Source of the DNA: Lepisosteus oculatus
Taxonomy: Eukaryota > Chordata > Actinopteri > Semionotiformes > Lepisosteidae
Assembly (NCBI RefSeq): GCF_040954835.1
Contig: NC_090706.1
Location: forward strand, 29,831,148 to 29,895,147
Reading direction: 5' to 3'
Length of the DNA stretch: 64,000 nucleotides
Shown one piece after another: positions 21,655 to 33,989 of the stretch. Position 1 is the stretch's first letter, and each line of letters starts with the position of its first letter. Position numbers and translations under genes: made by a program. The notes under the pieces are model-generated. The model was not told the DNA's origin, ran no database searches, and worked only from the letters and a program-made list of their open reading frames with translations.

Positions 21655-22160
21655 ACGCCCCCCTGCACACAGCCGCACACACACAGAGCCACACAAACAC
21701 ACACACACTGCGAACCACACGCACACAGCCACAAACACACACGCTGAGAACCACACTCACAGAGCCAGACAAACACATACATGCAGAGAACCAAATGCAC
21801 ACAGGCACACAAACACACACACGCTGAGAATCACACATACACACTGAGAACCACACTCACAGAGCCAGACAAACACATACATGCAGAGAACCAAATGCAC
21901 AAAGCCACACAAACACATACACTCTGAGAACCACATGCACAGCCACACATACACACACACGTTGAGAACCAAATGCAAACAGGCACACAAACACACACAC
22001 ACACTGAGAACTTCATGCACACAGCCACAGAAACACACACACACTGAGAACTACACACACAGCCACACAAACACACACACTGAGAACTACACACACAGCC
22101 ACACAAATGGAAACCCACTGCGAACCACACATGCAGCCATAGACACACTGAGACACACCC
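21655..22160. repeat. CA-rich minisatellite
   Basis: Units of acacacactgagaaccac with cacagccacacaaacac, grading into looser CA-rich sequence to about 22530. Confidence 0.9.
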
Positions 22161-22820
22161 AATGAGAGACACAGTTGCTCACAAACTCTGCCACCCTCTC
22201 ATACCCTGAAACACACTCACACTAACACACACAGCCACAGTCTTTGACAGCCTCATACCCACAGTTACTCTTACACACTGACACAGTCATGCAACACACA
22301 TCTGGCACACAAAATGAACACAGTCATACACAATGACACAGTAACACTGACACACTGTCACACACAATAACACACAAGCACTGACTCACTGTGACGCACT
22401 ATCACACACACTGACTCACAAACATTACCGCTAATCACTATACTGACACACAACATGACACACACAAACTGACGACAAACACTAACAAACTGACTCACAA
22501 ACACTGACTCACACACATTGGCATCATGACACAGTGTAAGACTCACTTCTTCCCAGCCCTTGATGTTCCTGCCAGCTGTGAGATCACAGATTATCCCCAT
22601 CAGTCACTGGTCTCTGCAGTTTGGGGGCAGCAGCCTTGTAGCAGGGCCACTGGGGGCCACTGGGGGCCGCTGGGGGCCGCTGATAGTCATGTTGGTCAGG
22701 ATCAATCGCCTGGACAGTGTGATGGAGAGCACAGGGGGTAAGGGAGAGGTGACTGTCGTGCAGGGCCGTCGGGAGAACTGACATGCACATACACTCACTC
22801 TCACACCGCAACACCTGCGT
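22161..22820. other. CA-rich to unique transition
   Basis: Loose CA-rich sequence, then about 270 bases unique, containing four gggccactgggggcc-type units at 22643-22683. No gene recognised. Confidence 0.4.
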
Positions 22821-23215
22821 GTACACACTCCCGCTCCTGAGCTCTTTCCATCAGTCTGTCTGTGATCCTCCTGCTCCTGAGCTCTTTCCATCAGTCTGTC
22901 TGTGATCCTTCTGCTCCTGAGCTCTTTCCATCAGTCTGTCTGTGATCCTCCTGTTCCTGAGCTCTTTCCATCAGTCTGCCTGTGATCCTCCTGCTCCTGA
23001 GCTCTTTCCATCAGTCTGCCTGTGATCCTCCTGCTCCAGAGCTCTTTCTATCAGTTTGCCTGTGATCCTCCTGCTCCGGAGCTCTTTCCATCAGTCTGTC
23101 TGTGATCCTCCTGCTCCTGAGCTCTTTCTATCAGTCTTCCTGTGATCCTCCTGCTCCTGAGCTCTTTCCATCAGTCTGTCTGTGATCCTCCTGCTCCTGA
23201 TCTCTTACCTCCTGG
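22820..23215. repeat. about 60-bp / 40-bp minisatellite
   Basis: Ten near-identical copies of ctcctgagctctttccatca followed by gtctgtctgtgatcctcctg. Confidence 0.93.
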
Positions 23216-23584
23216 ATGCTGCTGACTCTCTCAAGTCCAGGTTTTTCTCTTCTTAGCTTAGGCTTCTGCTCAGCAGACAGCTTGTTCTGATTGTCATGTC
23301 AACAAAAGATTTGTTTACTTGACAGTTCATTTTTTCTCTTTCTGCATCATTTTAAGGTCTGCCTGATACTACAGGATCAAGTGAATGAAGCTACAGCTTC
23401 ACAACTTCATGTCAAGGTTATTGCAGTGAGTGGGGGGCAGTTGGACATGGCTGCCCTCACTGCTGTAGTGTGCATTGGTATGATGTGTGAGGTATCACCT
23501 GTCCCCGGCTCTCTCTTTTCCCTCTGCTCTTGCTCTTTCTGTCTTTTCTCCCCCTCTCCTTCCCTCTGTCTTTCCTCTCCCTTC

Positions 23585-23865
23585 TCCTTCTCAGATTCCA
23601 ATTCGAAGAGGCTTATTGGCATGAGCAAAAAGTTAAAACAATACCAATTATAAGGCGTTAACATGGTATAGAGAGTCTGACTCCCTGCTCCTCAGGCAGT
23701 GACAGGAGATCACACGCTGGGCTGCAGCTCTATTGAGTTTCCTCTCCCAGTAGGATCAGAAGCTGTTCTGGTTCTGGCAGGAGTGGGAATTCTGGGACTA
23801 GATTTGTTATTTTAGGGAAGAATGTTTGTCTGATCCCAGAGTATTTCTCACAGTCCAGTATCCCC
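23585..23865 (-). mobile_element. Tx1-like LINE 3' end, reverse orientation
   Basis: The reverse complement aligns with 11.14-11.46 kb. It has gaaatactctgggatcagac, ggagaggaaactcaatagag and the tail catgccaataagcctcttcg. It lacks the tandem block seen in the copy at 10.89 kb. Confidence 0.75.
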
Positions 23866-23869
23866 CTCT

Positions 23870-24425
23870 CTTGTGTCCAGTGTCCACTCCTCTCTTCTGT
23901 CCTCCTCTCTTCCTTTCATCTCTCCTCCTCTCTCATATCCCCCTTTCCTCCTCTCTCTCCTATCCCCCTCTCCCCCACTGTCTGCTCTTTTCTATCCCCC
24001 TTCCTCCTCCACCTCACTCTACGCTCTCTTCTATCCCTCTTCTCCTCTCTCATATCCCCCCTCCTCCTCTCTCTCCTCTCCCCCCTCCTCCTCTCTCTCC
24101 TATCCCTCCTATCCCCCCTCCTCCTCTCTCTCCTCTCCCCCCTCCTCCTCTCTCTCCTATCCCTCTCCTCCTCTCTCTCTCCTCTCTCCTCTCCCCCTTC
24201 CTCCTCTCTCTCTCCTCTCTCCTCTCCCCCTTCCTCCTCTCTCTCCTATCTCTCCTCTCCCCCCTCCTCCTCTCTCTCCTCTCCCCCTTCCTCCTCTCTC
24301 TCCTATCTCTCCTCTCCCCCCTCCTCCTCTCTCTCCTATCCCCCCTCCTCCTCTCTCTCCTCTCCCCCTGTCCTCCTCTCTCTCCTCTCCCCCTGTCCTG
24401 CTCTCTGTTCCTGCTCCCCTCTCTC
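23870..24425. repeat. CT-rich polypyrimidine tract
   Basis: Units of tcctctctctcctctcccc and similar, over 550 bases with almost no purines on the plus strand. Confidence 0.95.
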
Positions 24426-24775
24426 TGGTAGAGTCGAAGAGGTGAGACTGCTCTGTTCTGCTAAGCTCACATTTGTAAGACAAATATTATAACAAATTAA
24501 AGAGTGCAACAATGGCGAGTGTCAGCCTTACGTCAGCGGGGTTTTTATTAGGAACACCTGTGGTCCTAACGGGTTCCATATGAGCCCCACTGGTCCATAC
24601 TGGTCTGTGTGCTGTGTGCTGGAGCAGGCAGGGCCCGGAGAATGAAGTCATCTTTAATTTGGCCTTTGTTCCAGATTACCTGACACCTACACTGTGATTG
24701 CATAACCTTTTGTCCCGAGGAAACTCTCCTTCTCTCCCACTCTCCCTGTAGAGGAAAGGAAGAGGAGTCGAGAGT
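24426..24775. other. unique intergenic segment
   Basis: Non-repetitive sequence of about 350 bases, no coding recognised. Confidence 0.4.
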
Positions 24776-25235
24776 GTTCAATGGCTCAGTGTCACAGTGC
24801 CAGGCTGCAGTGTGTTCAGTGGCTCAGTGTCACAGTGCCAGGCTGCAGTGTGTTCAGGGGCTCAGTGCTGGGCTTCAGTGTGTTGAGTTGCTCAGTGTCA
24901 AAGTGCCAGGCTGCAGTGTGTTCAGGGGCTCAGTGCTGGGCTGCAGTGTGTTGAGTTGCTCAGTGTCACAGTGCCGGGCTGCAGTGTGTTCAGTAGCTCA
25001 GTGTCACAGTGCTGGGCTGTGGTGTGTTCAGTGGCTCAGTGTCAGAGAGCTAGGCTGCAATGTGTTCAGTGGCTCAATGTCACAGTGCCGGGCTGCAGTG
25101 TGTTGAGTTGCTCAGTGTCATAGTGCCGTGCTGCAGTGTGTTGAGTTGCTCAGTGTCGCAGTGCTGGGCTGTGGTGTGTTCAGTAGCTCAGTGTCAGAGA
25201 TCTAGGCTGCAGTGTGTTCAGTGTTTGTCGAGATC
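24775..25235. repeat. gctcagtgtcacagtgccag minisatellite
   Basis: About 11 imperfect copies of a 38-60-base unit containing ggctgcagtgtgttcagtgg. Confidence 0.92.
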
Positions 25236-25254
25236 TCCCAGCAAGCCCCAGGTG

Positions 25255-25660
25255 ACTGCCCCCCTGTGTGCGAGGTGTCAAGGCTGGTGCTGAACACGGG
25301 CCAGGCCCAGGCCTGTGAAACCCTGTGCTCCACGGCCCTGCTAATTGGACAGCGTGTAAACACTCCGCAGCTGTTTATGGCTGTAATTAATGTGCCGGGA
25401 CCCGTCAGCCTGGCCCTGCCAGTCTGCTCTCTAATTACTGGCAGCCCGCAGTCAGGGCTTCCTCTCCAGCTCGAACCGAAGCCATCGAGGTCCGTCTGCC
25501 ATCCGCTCGTGCCCCTCGCACCAGTCGCCTGCCCCTCTCCCAGAAGGTGTGCAAGTCAGACTGCGGGAACAGCCCGGCAGCCTTCCCGCTGGAGCGCAGC
25601 TGAAGCCATTAGATTAGGAGTGTTTACAGAGCTCAGGGCTTGTTTAGTCTGAATCTCTGC
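25255..25660. promoter_or_regulatory. candidate conserved non-coding element
   Basis: A 400-base non-repetitive island between two arrays. It is rich in developmental binding-site words: gctaattggac, gtgtaaacac (forkhead-like), ctgtaattaatg, ctctaattactgg, agccattagatta. It has no gene-like reading frame. Its composition is like that of vertebrate enhancers, and FGF18 is the nearest developmental gene. Confidence 0.4.
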
Positions 25661-25724
25661 AGGGTTAAGTGAGCTCAATCTGGCCTCCCTGCAAGCCGGA
25701 GACTGACAGGCAGAAGGGCAATGA

Positions 25725-26345
25725 GTCTGGACTGCACAGCACTGCGCAACACAGCTCTGCTCTGCACAGCACTGCGCAACACAGCTCTGCTCTGCACAGC
25801 ACTGCGCAACACAGCTCTACTCTGCACAGCACTGCGCAACACAGCTCTGCTCTGCACAGCACTGCGCAACACAACTCAAATCTGCACAGCACTGCGCAAC
25901 ACAGCTCTACTCTGCACAGCACTGCACAACACAGCTCTAATCTGCACAGCACTGCGCAACACAGCTCTACTCTGCACAGCACTGTGCAACACAACTCGAA
26001 TCTGCACAGCACTGCGCAACATAGCTCTACTCTGCACAGCACTGCACAACACAGCTCTGCTCTGCACAGCACTGCGCAACACAACTCGAATCTGCACAGC
26101 ACTGCGCAACACAGCTCTACTCTGCACAGCACTGCACAACACAGCTCTAATCTGCACAGCACTACGCAACACAGCTCTGCTCTGCACAGCACTGCGCAAC
26201 ACAGCTCTACTCTGCACAGCACTGCACAACACAGCTCTGCTCTGCACAGCACTGCGCAACACAGCTCTGCTCTGCACAGGACTGCGCAACACAGTTCTAC
26301 CCTACACATTACTGCACAACACAGTTCTGCTCTGCACAGCACAGC
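25725..26345. repeat. 30-bp tandem array, about 20 copies
   Basis: Strict 30-base period: ctctgcacagcactgcgcaa plus cacagctctg. A 30-base unit is divisible by three and lacks stops in several frames, giving open frames of 190-250 codons on both strands. These are not genes. Confidence 0.97.
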
Positions 26346-26856
26346 ACTGTGGAACATAGCAACAACACAATGCAACACAGGAGCACAGTGCTGAATGCGG
26401 AGAGACACAGGACACACTGCAGGGTCAGTCTCTGTCTTGAGAAAGAGTCACAGATAATCCCAGCGCTGTCAACGAGTGAAGTTACCGCATCACCATGCTC
26501 ACAGAGTGCAGACATCAGCGACAGAGGGGCTGAGTCTCTTTAGTCGTGGGCCAAGGAGACCACAGGGGATCCGGCTGAGATGTTGTGTCCTGACAGAGGT
26601 CGACTCCAGGGAGTCACTCCGCGGGGAGTGAGACAGAACGGGGAGCTCTCCTCTCCTGTGTTTGTGTGTGCGCATGCAAGTGTGGAACCCGAGCCAGAAC
26701 TCCTGTCTTAAATCAGGACTTCTGGACCCCAACTTACTGGGACTCTTTCCCAATCGGTTAGATTGACTGAATAATAAACCTCTGAGTCCTAGGTGAGCCC
26801 CATCTTTTGTGTACCCTGAAATCACCCCCCCCACATCCGACCCTGGAGAAGTCCCC

Positions 26857-26895
<39 letters not shown>

Positions 26896-27175
26896 GACTG
26901 CTCTCGCTTGCGCAAGCCCCCTTGTCAGGGCTCCAGAACCCCCCACCCCCCAGGAGAGCAGCTGCAGGGGTGATGTCATCGGGAGCAGGCTGACACCCCC
27001 CGACTGGCGAGCCCTTATTGAAAGCAGAGCTCTTTGTTTCTCTTTAAATCACTAATAACACTGAAAACCTGCACAGCTCCCCCCGCCCGCAGCCTTCCTG
27101 ACTCATGACAGCACACAGCTGCAGTCAATATCACACTGGTACTCGAACACACACACTGATGCACTAACACTCCGC
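26346..27175. other. unique segment with CA microsatellite
   Basis: Mostly non-repetitive. A (CA)n run is at 26860-26893 and an ataataaacctctgagtcct retroelement-like tail is at about 26770. Confidence 0.5.
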
Positions 27176-27850
27176 AGGACAGACCCTGCTCCCGGGTCCC
27201 GATCTGGGACGGGACAGTCCCAATCCAGGACAGACCCTGCTCCCGGGTCCCGATCTGGGACGGGACAGTCCCAATCCAGGAGAGGACCCTGCTCCTGAGT
27301 CCCGATCTGGGACGGGACAGTCCCAATCCAGGACAGGACCCTGCTCCCGAGTCCTGATCCGGGACGGGACAGTCCCAATCCAGGACAGGACCCTGCTCCT
27401 GAGTCCCAATCCGGGACAGGACCCTGCTCCCGAGTTCTAATCTGGGACAGGACCCTGCTCCCGAGTCCTGATCTGGGACAGGACAGTCCCAATCCAGGAG
27501 AGGACCCTGCTCCCGAGTTCCGATCTGGGACAGGACAGTCCCAATCCAGGACAGGACCCTGCTCCCAGGTCCCGATCCGGGACAGGACCCTGCTCCTGAG
27601 TCCCGATCCGGGACAGGACAGTCCCAATCCAGGACAGGACCCTGCTCCCAGGTCCTGATCCGGGACAGGACCCTGCTCCTGAGTCCCGATCTGGGACAGG
27701 ACAGTCCCAATCCAGGACAGGACCCTGCTCCCAGGTCCTGATCTGGGACAGGACCCTGCTCCTGAGTCCCGATCTGGGACGGGACAGTCCCAATTCAGGA
27801 CAGGACCCTGCTCCTGAGTCCCGATCTGGGACAGGACAGTCCCAATCCTG
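27175..27850. repeat. aggaccctgctcccgagtcc minisatellite
   Basis: Alternating units of gatctgggacaggacagtcc, caatccaggac and aggaccctgctcctgagtcc. Minus-strand open frames up to 253 codons are artefacts. Confidence 0.94.
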
Positions 27851-28440
27851 ACCCATGACAACATACAGCTGCAGTTAATATCCCACTGGTGGCAGAATTC
27901 TGATACAGGACAGGTCCCTGCTCCAGAGACCCAGTCCGGTACAGGACCCTGCTCCTGAGTCCCGATCCGGGACGGGACCCTGTAGCCACAATGCTAATTT
28001 AGCCAGGAGGCTACAGGCAGTGTCCCCCTGCTCTGCCTCTCCCTCTCTCGCAGTCTCTGCTCGTCTCAGCGCTGTAAGAGGACCTGCTGCTCGGCACACA
28101 TTCTCAGCCCCAGTGCCAGGACTCCAGACATGCTTTGAATTTAGTGCTGTTTCCCCCTCTCTCTCACAGGGCAGCAATGCACACATCCCTGCCACTTGGA
28201 ATGGCCTCAGTCTTTCCAAGCTTTGAAGACAGTTCAGGCTTCTAATAAAAGACAGGTCCTCACCACAACAAAAGCCCCAGCTTCAAGTTTGAATAAACAA
28301 TCTTTTTTTTATTCCTTCTCTCCCCTCTCCCCTCACTCTCCCCTTCCCTCTGTATTTTTCCTGTCTTGGCTGCAGCAGAAATATGTGCACTTGTTATGCT
28401 TTTTCCATGGGTTCACCATCCTCTGGAATAGATTATCTTG
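27851..28440. other. unique segment
   Basis: Non-repetitive; a CT-rich run at 28315-28350. No gene recognised. Confidence 0.4.
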
Positions 28441-28446
28441 GAGAGG

Positions 28447-28480
<34 letters not shown>

Positions 28481-28489
28481 GGGGCATCA

Positions 28490-28680
28490 GAGAGCAGTAG
28501 GGTGAGTGTGGGCACACTGCCCCAGGGGGCAGAGAGAGAGGGGCATCAGAGAGCAGTAGGGTGAGTGTGGGCACACTGCCCCAGGGGGCAGAGAGAGGGG
28601 GGCATCAGAGAGCAGTAGGGTTGCTGTGGGCACACTGCCCCAGGGGGCAGAGAGAGAGGGGCATCAGAGAGCAGTAGGGT
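28490..28680. repeat. about 60-bp tandem repeat, 3-4 copies
   Basis: Copies of ggggcatcagagagcagtag followed by ggtgagtgtgggcacactgc and cccagggggcagagagag. Confidence 0.93.
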
Positions 28681-28764
28681 GAATGTGTCTATTACTCTAT
28701 CTTTTCCTCTATTCCTCCTTCTCTCCTCTGCTACCTGTCTTTGAACTGTTTTCTATCTACCTCC

Positions 28765-29628
28765 CTCTCTCTGTCCTACCCTGAGCAGGACTGGTGTAGC
28801 TGTCCAGTCCAGTGGTGTGTACAGCAGGAGGAAGTGCTGTCTCTGTCCTACCCTGAGCAGGACTGGTGTAGCTGTCCAGTCCAGTGGTGTGTACAGCAGG
28901 AGGAAGTGCTGTCTCTGTCCTACCCTGAGCAGGACTGGTGTAGCTGTCCAGTCCAGTGGTGTGTACAGCAGGAGGAAGTGCTGTCTCTGTCCTACCCTGA
29001 GCAGGACTGGTGTAGCTGTCCAGTCCAGTGGTGTGTACAGCAGGAGGAAGTGCTGTCTCTGTCCTACCCTGAGCAGGACTGGTGTAGCTGTCCAGTCCAG
29101 TGGTGTGTACAGCAGGAGGAAGTGCTGTCTCTGTCCTACCCTGAGCAGGACTGGTGTAGCTGTGTCCAGTCCAGTGGTGTGTACAGCAGGAGGAAGTGCT
29201 GTCTCTGTCCTACCCTGAGCAGGACTGGTGTAGCTGTCCAGTCCAGTGGTGTGTACAGCAGGAGGAAGTGCTGTCTCTGTCCTACCCTGAGCAGGACTGG
29301 TGTAGCTGTCCAGTCCAGTGGTGTGTACAGCAGGAGGAAGTGCTGTCTCTGTCCTACCCTGAGCAGGACTGGTGTAGCTGTGTCCAGTCCAGTGGTGTGT
29401 ACAGCAGGAGGAAGTGCTGTCTCTGTCCTACCCTGAGCAGGACTGGTGTAGCTGTCCAGTCCAGTGGTGTGTACAGCAGGAGGAAGTGCTGTCTCTGTCC
29501 TACCCTGAGCAGGACTGGTGTAGCTGTCCAGTCCAGTGGTGTGTACAGCAGGAGGAAGTGCTGTCTCTGTCCTACCCTGAGCAGGACTGGTGTAGCTGTC
29601 CAGTCCAGTGGTGTGTACAGCAGGAGGA
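28765..29628. repeat. 72-bp tandem array, about 12 copies
   Basis: Highly uniform units: ctaccctgagcaggactggt, gtagctgtccagtccagtgg, tgtgtacagcaggaggaagt, gctgtctctgtc. 72 is 24 codons, so a 231-codon open frame with a perfect 24-residue repeat appears. Two units have a 2-base insertion (gtgtcc) that breaks it. Not a gene. Confidence 0.97.
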
Positions 29629-29749
29629 ATTTGGCCACGCCTGGATGAGCAGACTCTCCCACAGTCTAAGAGCGTCCTCCGTCTGCCAGCACACTTGTTC
29701 CTTTCCTCCAGCTCTGCCTGTATCCTGCTCTCACCTTCTCTCTCTCCCT

Positions 29750-29880
29750 AATTAAAACCACGACCCTCTCCCCCCACCCTCTCTCGCATACCCCTCGTTC
29801 AGCTGGCAGCCGCCCGTAACCACGGCGATGGAATTCAAAGAAAATAAATTGACATATTTTTGCCACTTTCCCAGTGTGAG
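29750..29880. promoter_or_regulatory. candidate RUNX + TCF/LEF composite element
   Basis: Two RUNX sites (AACCACG at 29756-29762 and AACCACGG at 29818-29825) and a TCF/LEF-type TTCAAAG at 29834-29840 lie within 85 bases of unique sequence between arrays. FGF18 is a known Runx2 and Wnt/TCF target, so this fits, but it rests on motif reading alone. Confidence 0.35.
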
Positions 29881-30004
29881 GAGTGGGGGTGCGAGGCAGA
29901 GGCTGCAGTCTGCCTGTGATCATTACCGGCCGCACAGGCAGCGGGCTGGGGCAACAGCTGGGACTGCAGGCCCACACGCCCACTGCTGCACACATCTGGA
30001 TAAA
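29881..30004. other. unique spacer
   Basis: Non-repetitive link between the RUNX/TCF block and the next array. Confidence 0.4.
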
Positions 30005-31930
30005 AGGGATCTCAAGACTGCACCCCGACACACTGACACACTCCGGACTGTACCCCAACACACTGACACACTCCAGACTGCACCCCGGGACACACTGACA
30101 CACTCCAGACTGTACCCCGACACACTGACACACTCCAGACTGCAACCCGACACACTGCACCCCCACACTGACACACTCCAGACTGCACCCCGACACACTG
30201 ACACACTCCAGACTGTACCCCGACACACACTGACACACTCCAGACTGCACCCCGACACACTGACACACTCCACACCACACCCCCACACTGACACACTCCA
30301 GACTGCACCCCGACACACTGACACACTCCAGACTGTACCCCGGGACACACTGACACACTCCAGACTGCACCCCGACACACTGACACACTCCACACCGCAC
30401 CCCGACACTGACACACTCCAGACTGCACCCCCACACACTGACACACTCCAGACTGCACCCCGAGACACACTGACACACTCCACACTGCACCCCGGGACAC
30501 ACTGACACACTCCAGACTGCACCCCGACACACTGACACACTCCAGACTGCACCCTAAAACACACTGCACCCCCACACTGACACACTCCAGACTGCACCCC
30601 GACACACTGACACACTCCAGACTGTACCCCGACACACACTGACACACTCCAGACTGCACCCCGACACACTGACACACTCCAGACTGCACACCGACACACT
30701 GACACACTCCACACCTCACCCCCACACTGACACACTCCAGACTGCACCCCGACACACTGAAACACTCCAGACTGCACCCCGAGACACACTGACACACTCC
30801 AGACTGCACCCCGAGACACACTGACACACTCCACACTGCACCCCCACACTGACACACTCCAGACTGTTCCCCGAGACACACTGACACTCCAGACTGCACC
30901 CCGGGACACACTGAAACACCCCGCACTGCACCCCGAGACAAACTCCAGACTGTTCCCCAAGACACACTGACACTCCAGACTGCACCCCGAGACAAACTGA
31001 CACACTCCACACTGCACCCCGACACACTGACACACTCCAGACTGTACCCCGAGACACACTGACACACTCCACACTGCAGCCCAAGACACACTCCAGACTG
31101 TACCCCAAGACACACTGACACTCCAGACTGCACCCCGAGACAAACTGACACACTCCACACTGCACCCCGACACACTGACACACTCCAGACTGCACCCCGA
31201 GACACACTGACACACCCCGCACTGCACCCCGAGACACACTGCACCCCGACACACTGACACACTCCAGACTGTACCCCGGGACACACTGACACACTCCAGA
31301 CTGCACCCCAAGACACACTCCAGACTGCACCCTGAGACACTGACACACTCCAGACTGTACCCCGGGACACACTGACACACTCCAGACTGTACCCCAAGAC
31401 ACACTCCAGACTGTACCCCGGGACACACTGACACTCCAGATTGTACCCCGAGACACACTGACACACTCCAGACTGTACCCCAAAACACACTCCAGACTGT
31501 ACCCCGGGACACACTGACACTCCAGATTGTACCCCGAGACACACTGACACACTCCACACTGCACCCCAAGACACACTCCAGACTGTACCCCAAGACACAC
31601 TGACACTCCAGATTGTACCCCGAGACACACTGACACACTCCACACTGCACCCCAAGACACACTCCAGACTGCACCCCGAGACACACTGACACACTCCAGA
31701 CTGCACCCCGAGACAAACTGACACACTCCAGACTGTACCCCGAGACACACTGACACACTCCAGACTGTACCCCGAGACACACTGACACACTCCAGACTGC
31801 ACCCCGAGACACACTGAAACACTCCAGACTGCACCCCGAGACACACTGACACACTCCACACAACACTGCACACTTCACACTGCACACAGATACTCTCTTA
31901 ACACCCCAGACACACTCAACACTGCACACC
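30005..31930. repeat. about 30-bp tandem array, about 1.9 kb
   Basis: About 65 units of cagactgcaccccgacacac plus tgacacactc, with variants of 27-33 bases. It produces minus-strand open frames of 699, 619 and 389 codons of the form SVSVCLGVQSGVCQC. They overlap each other in different frames and have no globular composition, so they are artefacts. Confidence 0.97.
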
Positions 31931-33030
31931 GACACAATGACACACTCCACACAGCACAAGTGCACACTGACGCACTCAGCAGGCTGAAAACCGGGGCGCA
32001 GTTTGAGCTCCTCGGGGTTCAAGCAGGAGCCCAGCAGGAAGGTGACCCCAGAGCCCCTCCGCCTGCAGGCGAAAGACTAGGGCCTGGACGCTGGGACCCC
32101 ATTACTCCAGCCGTCCCGAAACCCCGAACCTGGCCCGCTGCTTTCCCAGACACCCCCACACTTCGCTTCCAGCAACCCTTAGGGAGTTTTGGCCCCCCTA
32201 ATCCTGCAGCGTGTTTAGATTTCATGTGTGTGTCTGAGTGTGGGGAGTGGGGGGCGTCTCCGCTGTCCCCCGGGGCTCAGCCCTGGGTGCGACGGCCCGG
32301 AGCCCCACAGCTGCACAGGCGGGACAGCGGGCCTCCCAGCAGCCCGAGCGGAACGCCATCCACACCGCAGCCCTGGGTGTTGCCGCGGAGTGCCTTTCGC
32401 AGCCACTTGCACAAACCCAGGAAATGCTTTGGTTGGCCACATAGTAATTATGACTGTCCTTTGTAATTTAGTGGTGAGGGGGAAGCATGTCTCGTGCGGT
32501 TTTATTGTTGGCCACTTCTGAGCTGCACTTGTCCCTGGCCGCCGGTCAACTGCGCGCTTTTTTTTTTTTGTCTTGAAATTCCAGCGAGCTTCTACAGTCT
32601 TTAATCTTCAGCTTTCACACAATATATCAACTGTGTGACGGACGGCAAGCACTCTCCCTCTTCAGAATATGCATCTTCAGACCTGAGGGGTTAACCCTCT
32701 GTTCTAATTGACACTCCTCAATTAACTTAGGTGACCTCAGTCCTAGATCAACTGCACATGTAATATATTGAAAGGTATTGTTTTCTACGTATATTCTTTT
32801 TCTATTATTGCACCTCATAATGTGAAACACATGCTGCCCTCATGATACAGACAATGTCTCAGTTCACAGGACTTCATTTGTCCAATGATGTCGGCAATGA
32901 GGCTAATTAACTAATTGAGAGAGGCTCAGCAGCGGTCCAGGTAACAGGTGTGACCCTCCTGCACAGTCACAGCTTGGACAGGCTGTGTCCTCTCCTGTCT
33001 CCCCTGTCTGGGATCAACCCCACATCGTCC
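31931..33030. other. unique intergenic segment
   Basis: About 1.1 kb non-repetitive. At 32425-32515 it has TTGGCCAC twice, tagtaattatgac and ttttattgttgg, so part may be regulatory. No coding recognised. Confidence 0.4.
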
Positions 33031-33843
33031 TGGCTGTGAGGGGAGGGGCGTCTGTCTGGGGGATCCAGTGTCCCAGCTGTGAGGGGAGGGGCGTCTGTCT
33101 GGGGGATCCGGTGTCCCGGCTGTGAGGGGAGGGGTCTCTGTCTGGGGGATCCGGTGTCCCTGCTGTGAGGGGAGGGGTCTCTGTCTGGGGGATCCGGTGT
33201 CCCTGCTGTGAGGGGAGGGGACTCTGTCTGGGGGATCCGGTGTCCCTGCTGTGAGGGGAGGGGCCTCTGTCTGGGGGATCCGGTGTCCCTGCTGTGAGGG
33301 GAGGGGCCTCTGTCTGGGGGATCCGGTGTCCCGGCTGTGAGGGGAGGGGACTCTGTCTGGGGGATCCGGTGTCCCTGCTGTGAGGGGAGGGGTCTCTGTC
33401 TGGGGGATCCGGTGTCCCGGCTGTGAGGGGAGGGGTCTCTGTCTGGGGGATCCGGTGTCCCTGCTGTGAGGGGAGGGGTCTCTGTCTGGGGGATCCGGTG
33501 TCCCTGCTGTGAGGGGAGGGGACTCTGTCTGGGGGATCCGGTGTCCCGGCTGTGAGGGGAGGGGTCTCTGTCTGGGGGATCCGGTGTCCCTGCTGTGAGG
33601 GGAGGGGTCTCTGTCTGGGGGATCCGGTGTCCCTGCTGTGAGGGGAGGGGACTCTGTCTGGGGGATCCGGTGTCCCTGCTGTGAGGGGAGGGGACTCTGT
33701 CTGGGGGATCCGGTGTCCCGGCTGTGAGGGGAGGGGTCTCTGTCTGGGGGATCCGGTGTCCCTGCTGTGAGGGGAGGGGTCTCTGTCTGGGGGATCCGGT
33801 GTCCCTGCTGTGAGGGGAGGGGCGTCTGTCTGGGGGATCCGGT
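33030..33843. repeat. 43-bp tandem array, about 19 copies
   Basis: Uniform units of tgtgaggggaggggtctctg plus tctgggggatccggtgtccc. A 313-codon minus-strand frame (SPHSRDTGSPRQ repeat) is an artefact. Confidence 0.97.
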
Positions 33844-33931
33844 GGCTAGATGGAAACCTTCTTGGACCCCAAACTGAGCAGACCGTGCAGTGAGTCATAC
33901 CAAATAAAACTCTTTGAATTTGAATTTGAGT
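33844..33931 (+). mobile_element. Tx1-like LINE 3' tail
   Basis: gaaaccttcttggacccc leads to ccaaataaaactctttgaat and ttgaatttgag, the terminal signature of the same LINE family as 10.89 kb. Confidence 0.65.
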
Positions 33932-33989
33932 GATCTCAGGAGGGAAGTGGCACAAAGACTAAGACTAAACATCTAAAAACCCTCCCTCT

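Noticed and set aside
25665-26417. CRISPR-like regular 30-base repetition
   Set aside because: There are no unique spacers; units are directly adjacent, and the host is a vertebrate.
28741-29436. 231-codon Cys/Trp-rich repeat protein
   Set aside because: A 72-base minisatellite; in-array 2-base insertions break the frame, and no domain or start region is present outside the repeat.
29923-32022. 699-codon minus-strand open frame (SVSVCLGVQSGVCQC-type repeats)
   Set aside because: Produced by a 30-base tandem array without stops; equally long frames overlap in other phases, and there is no start context, splice structure or non-repeat domain.
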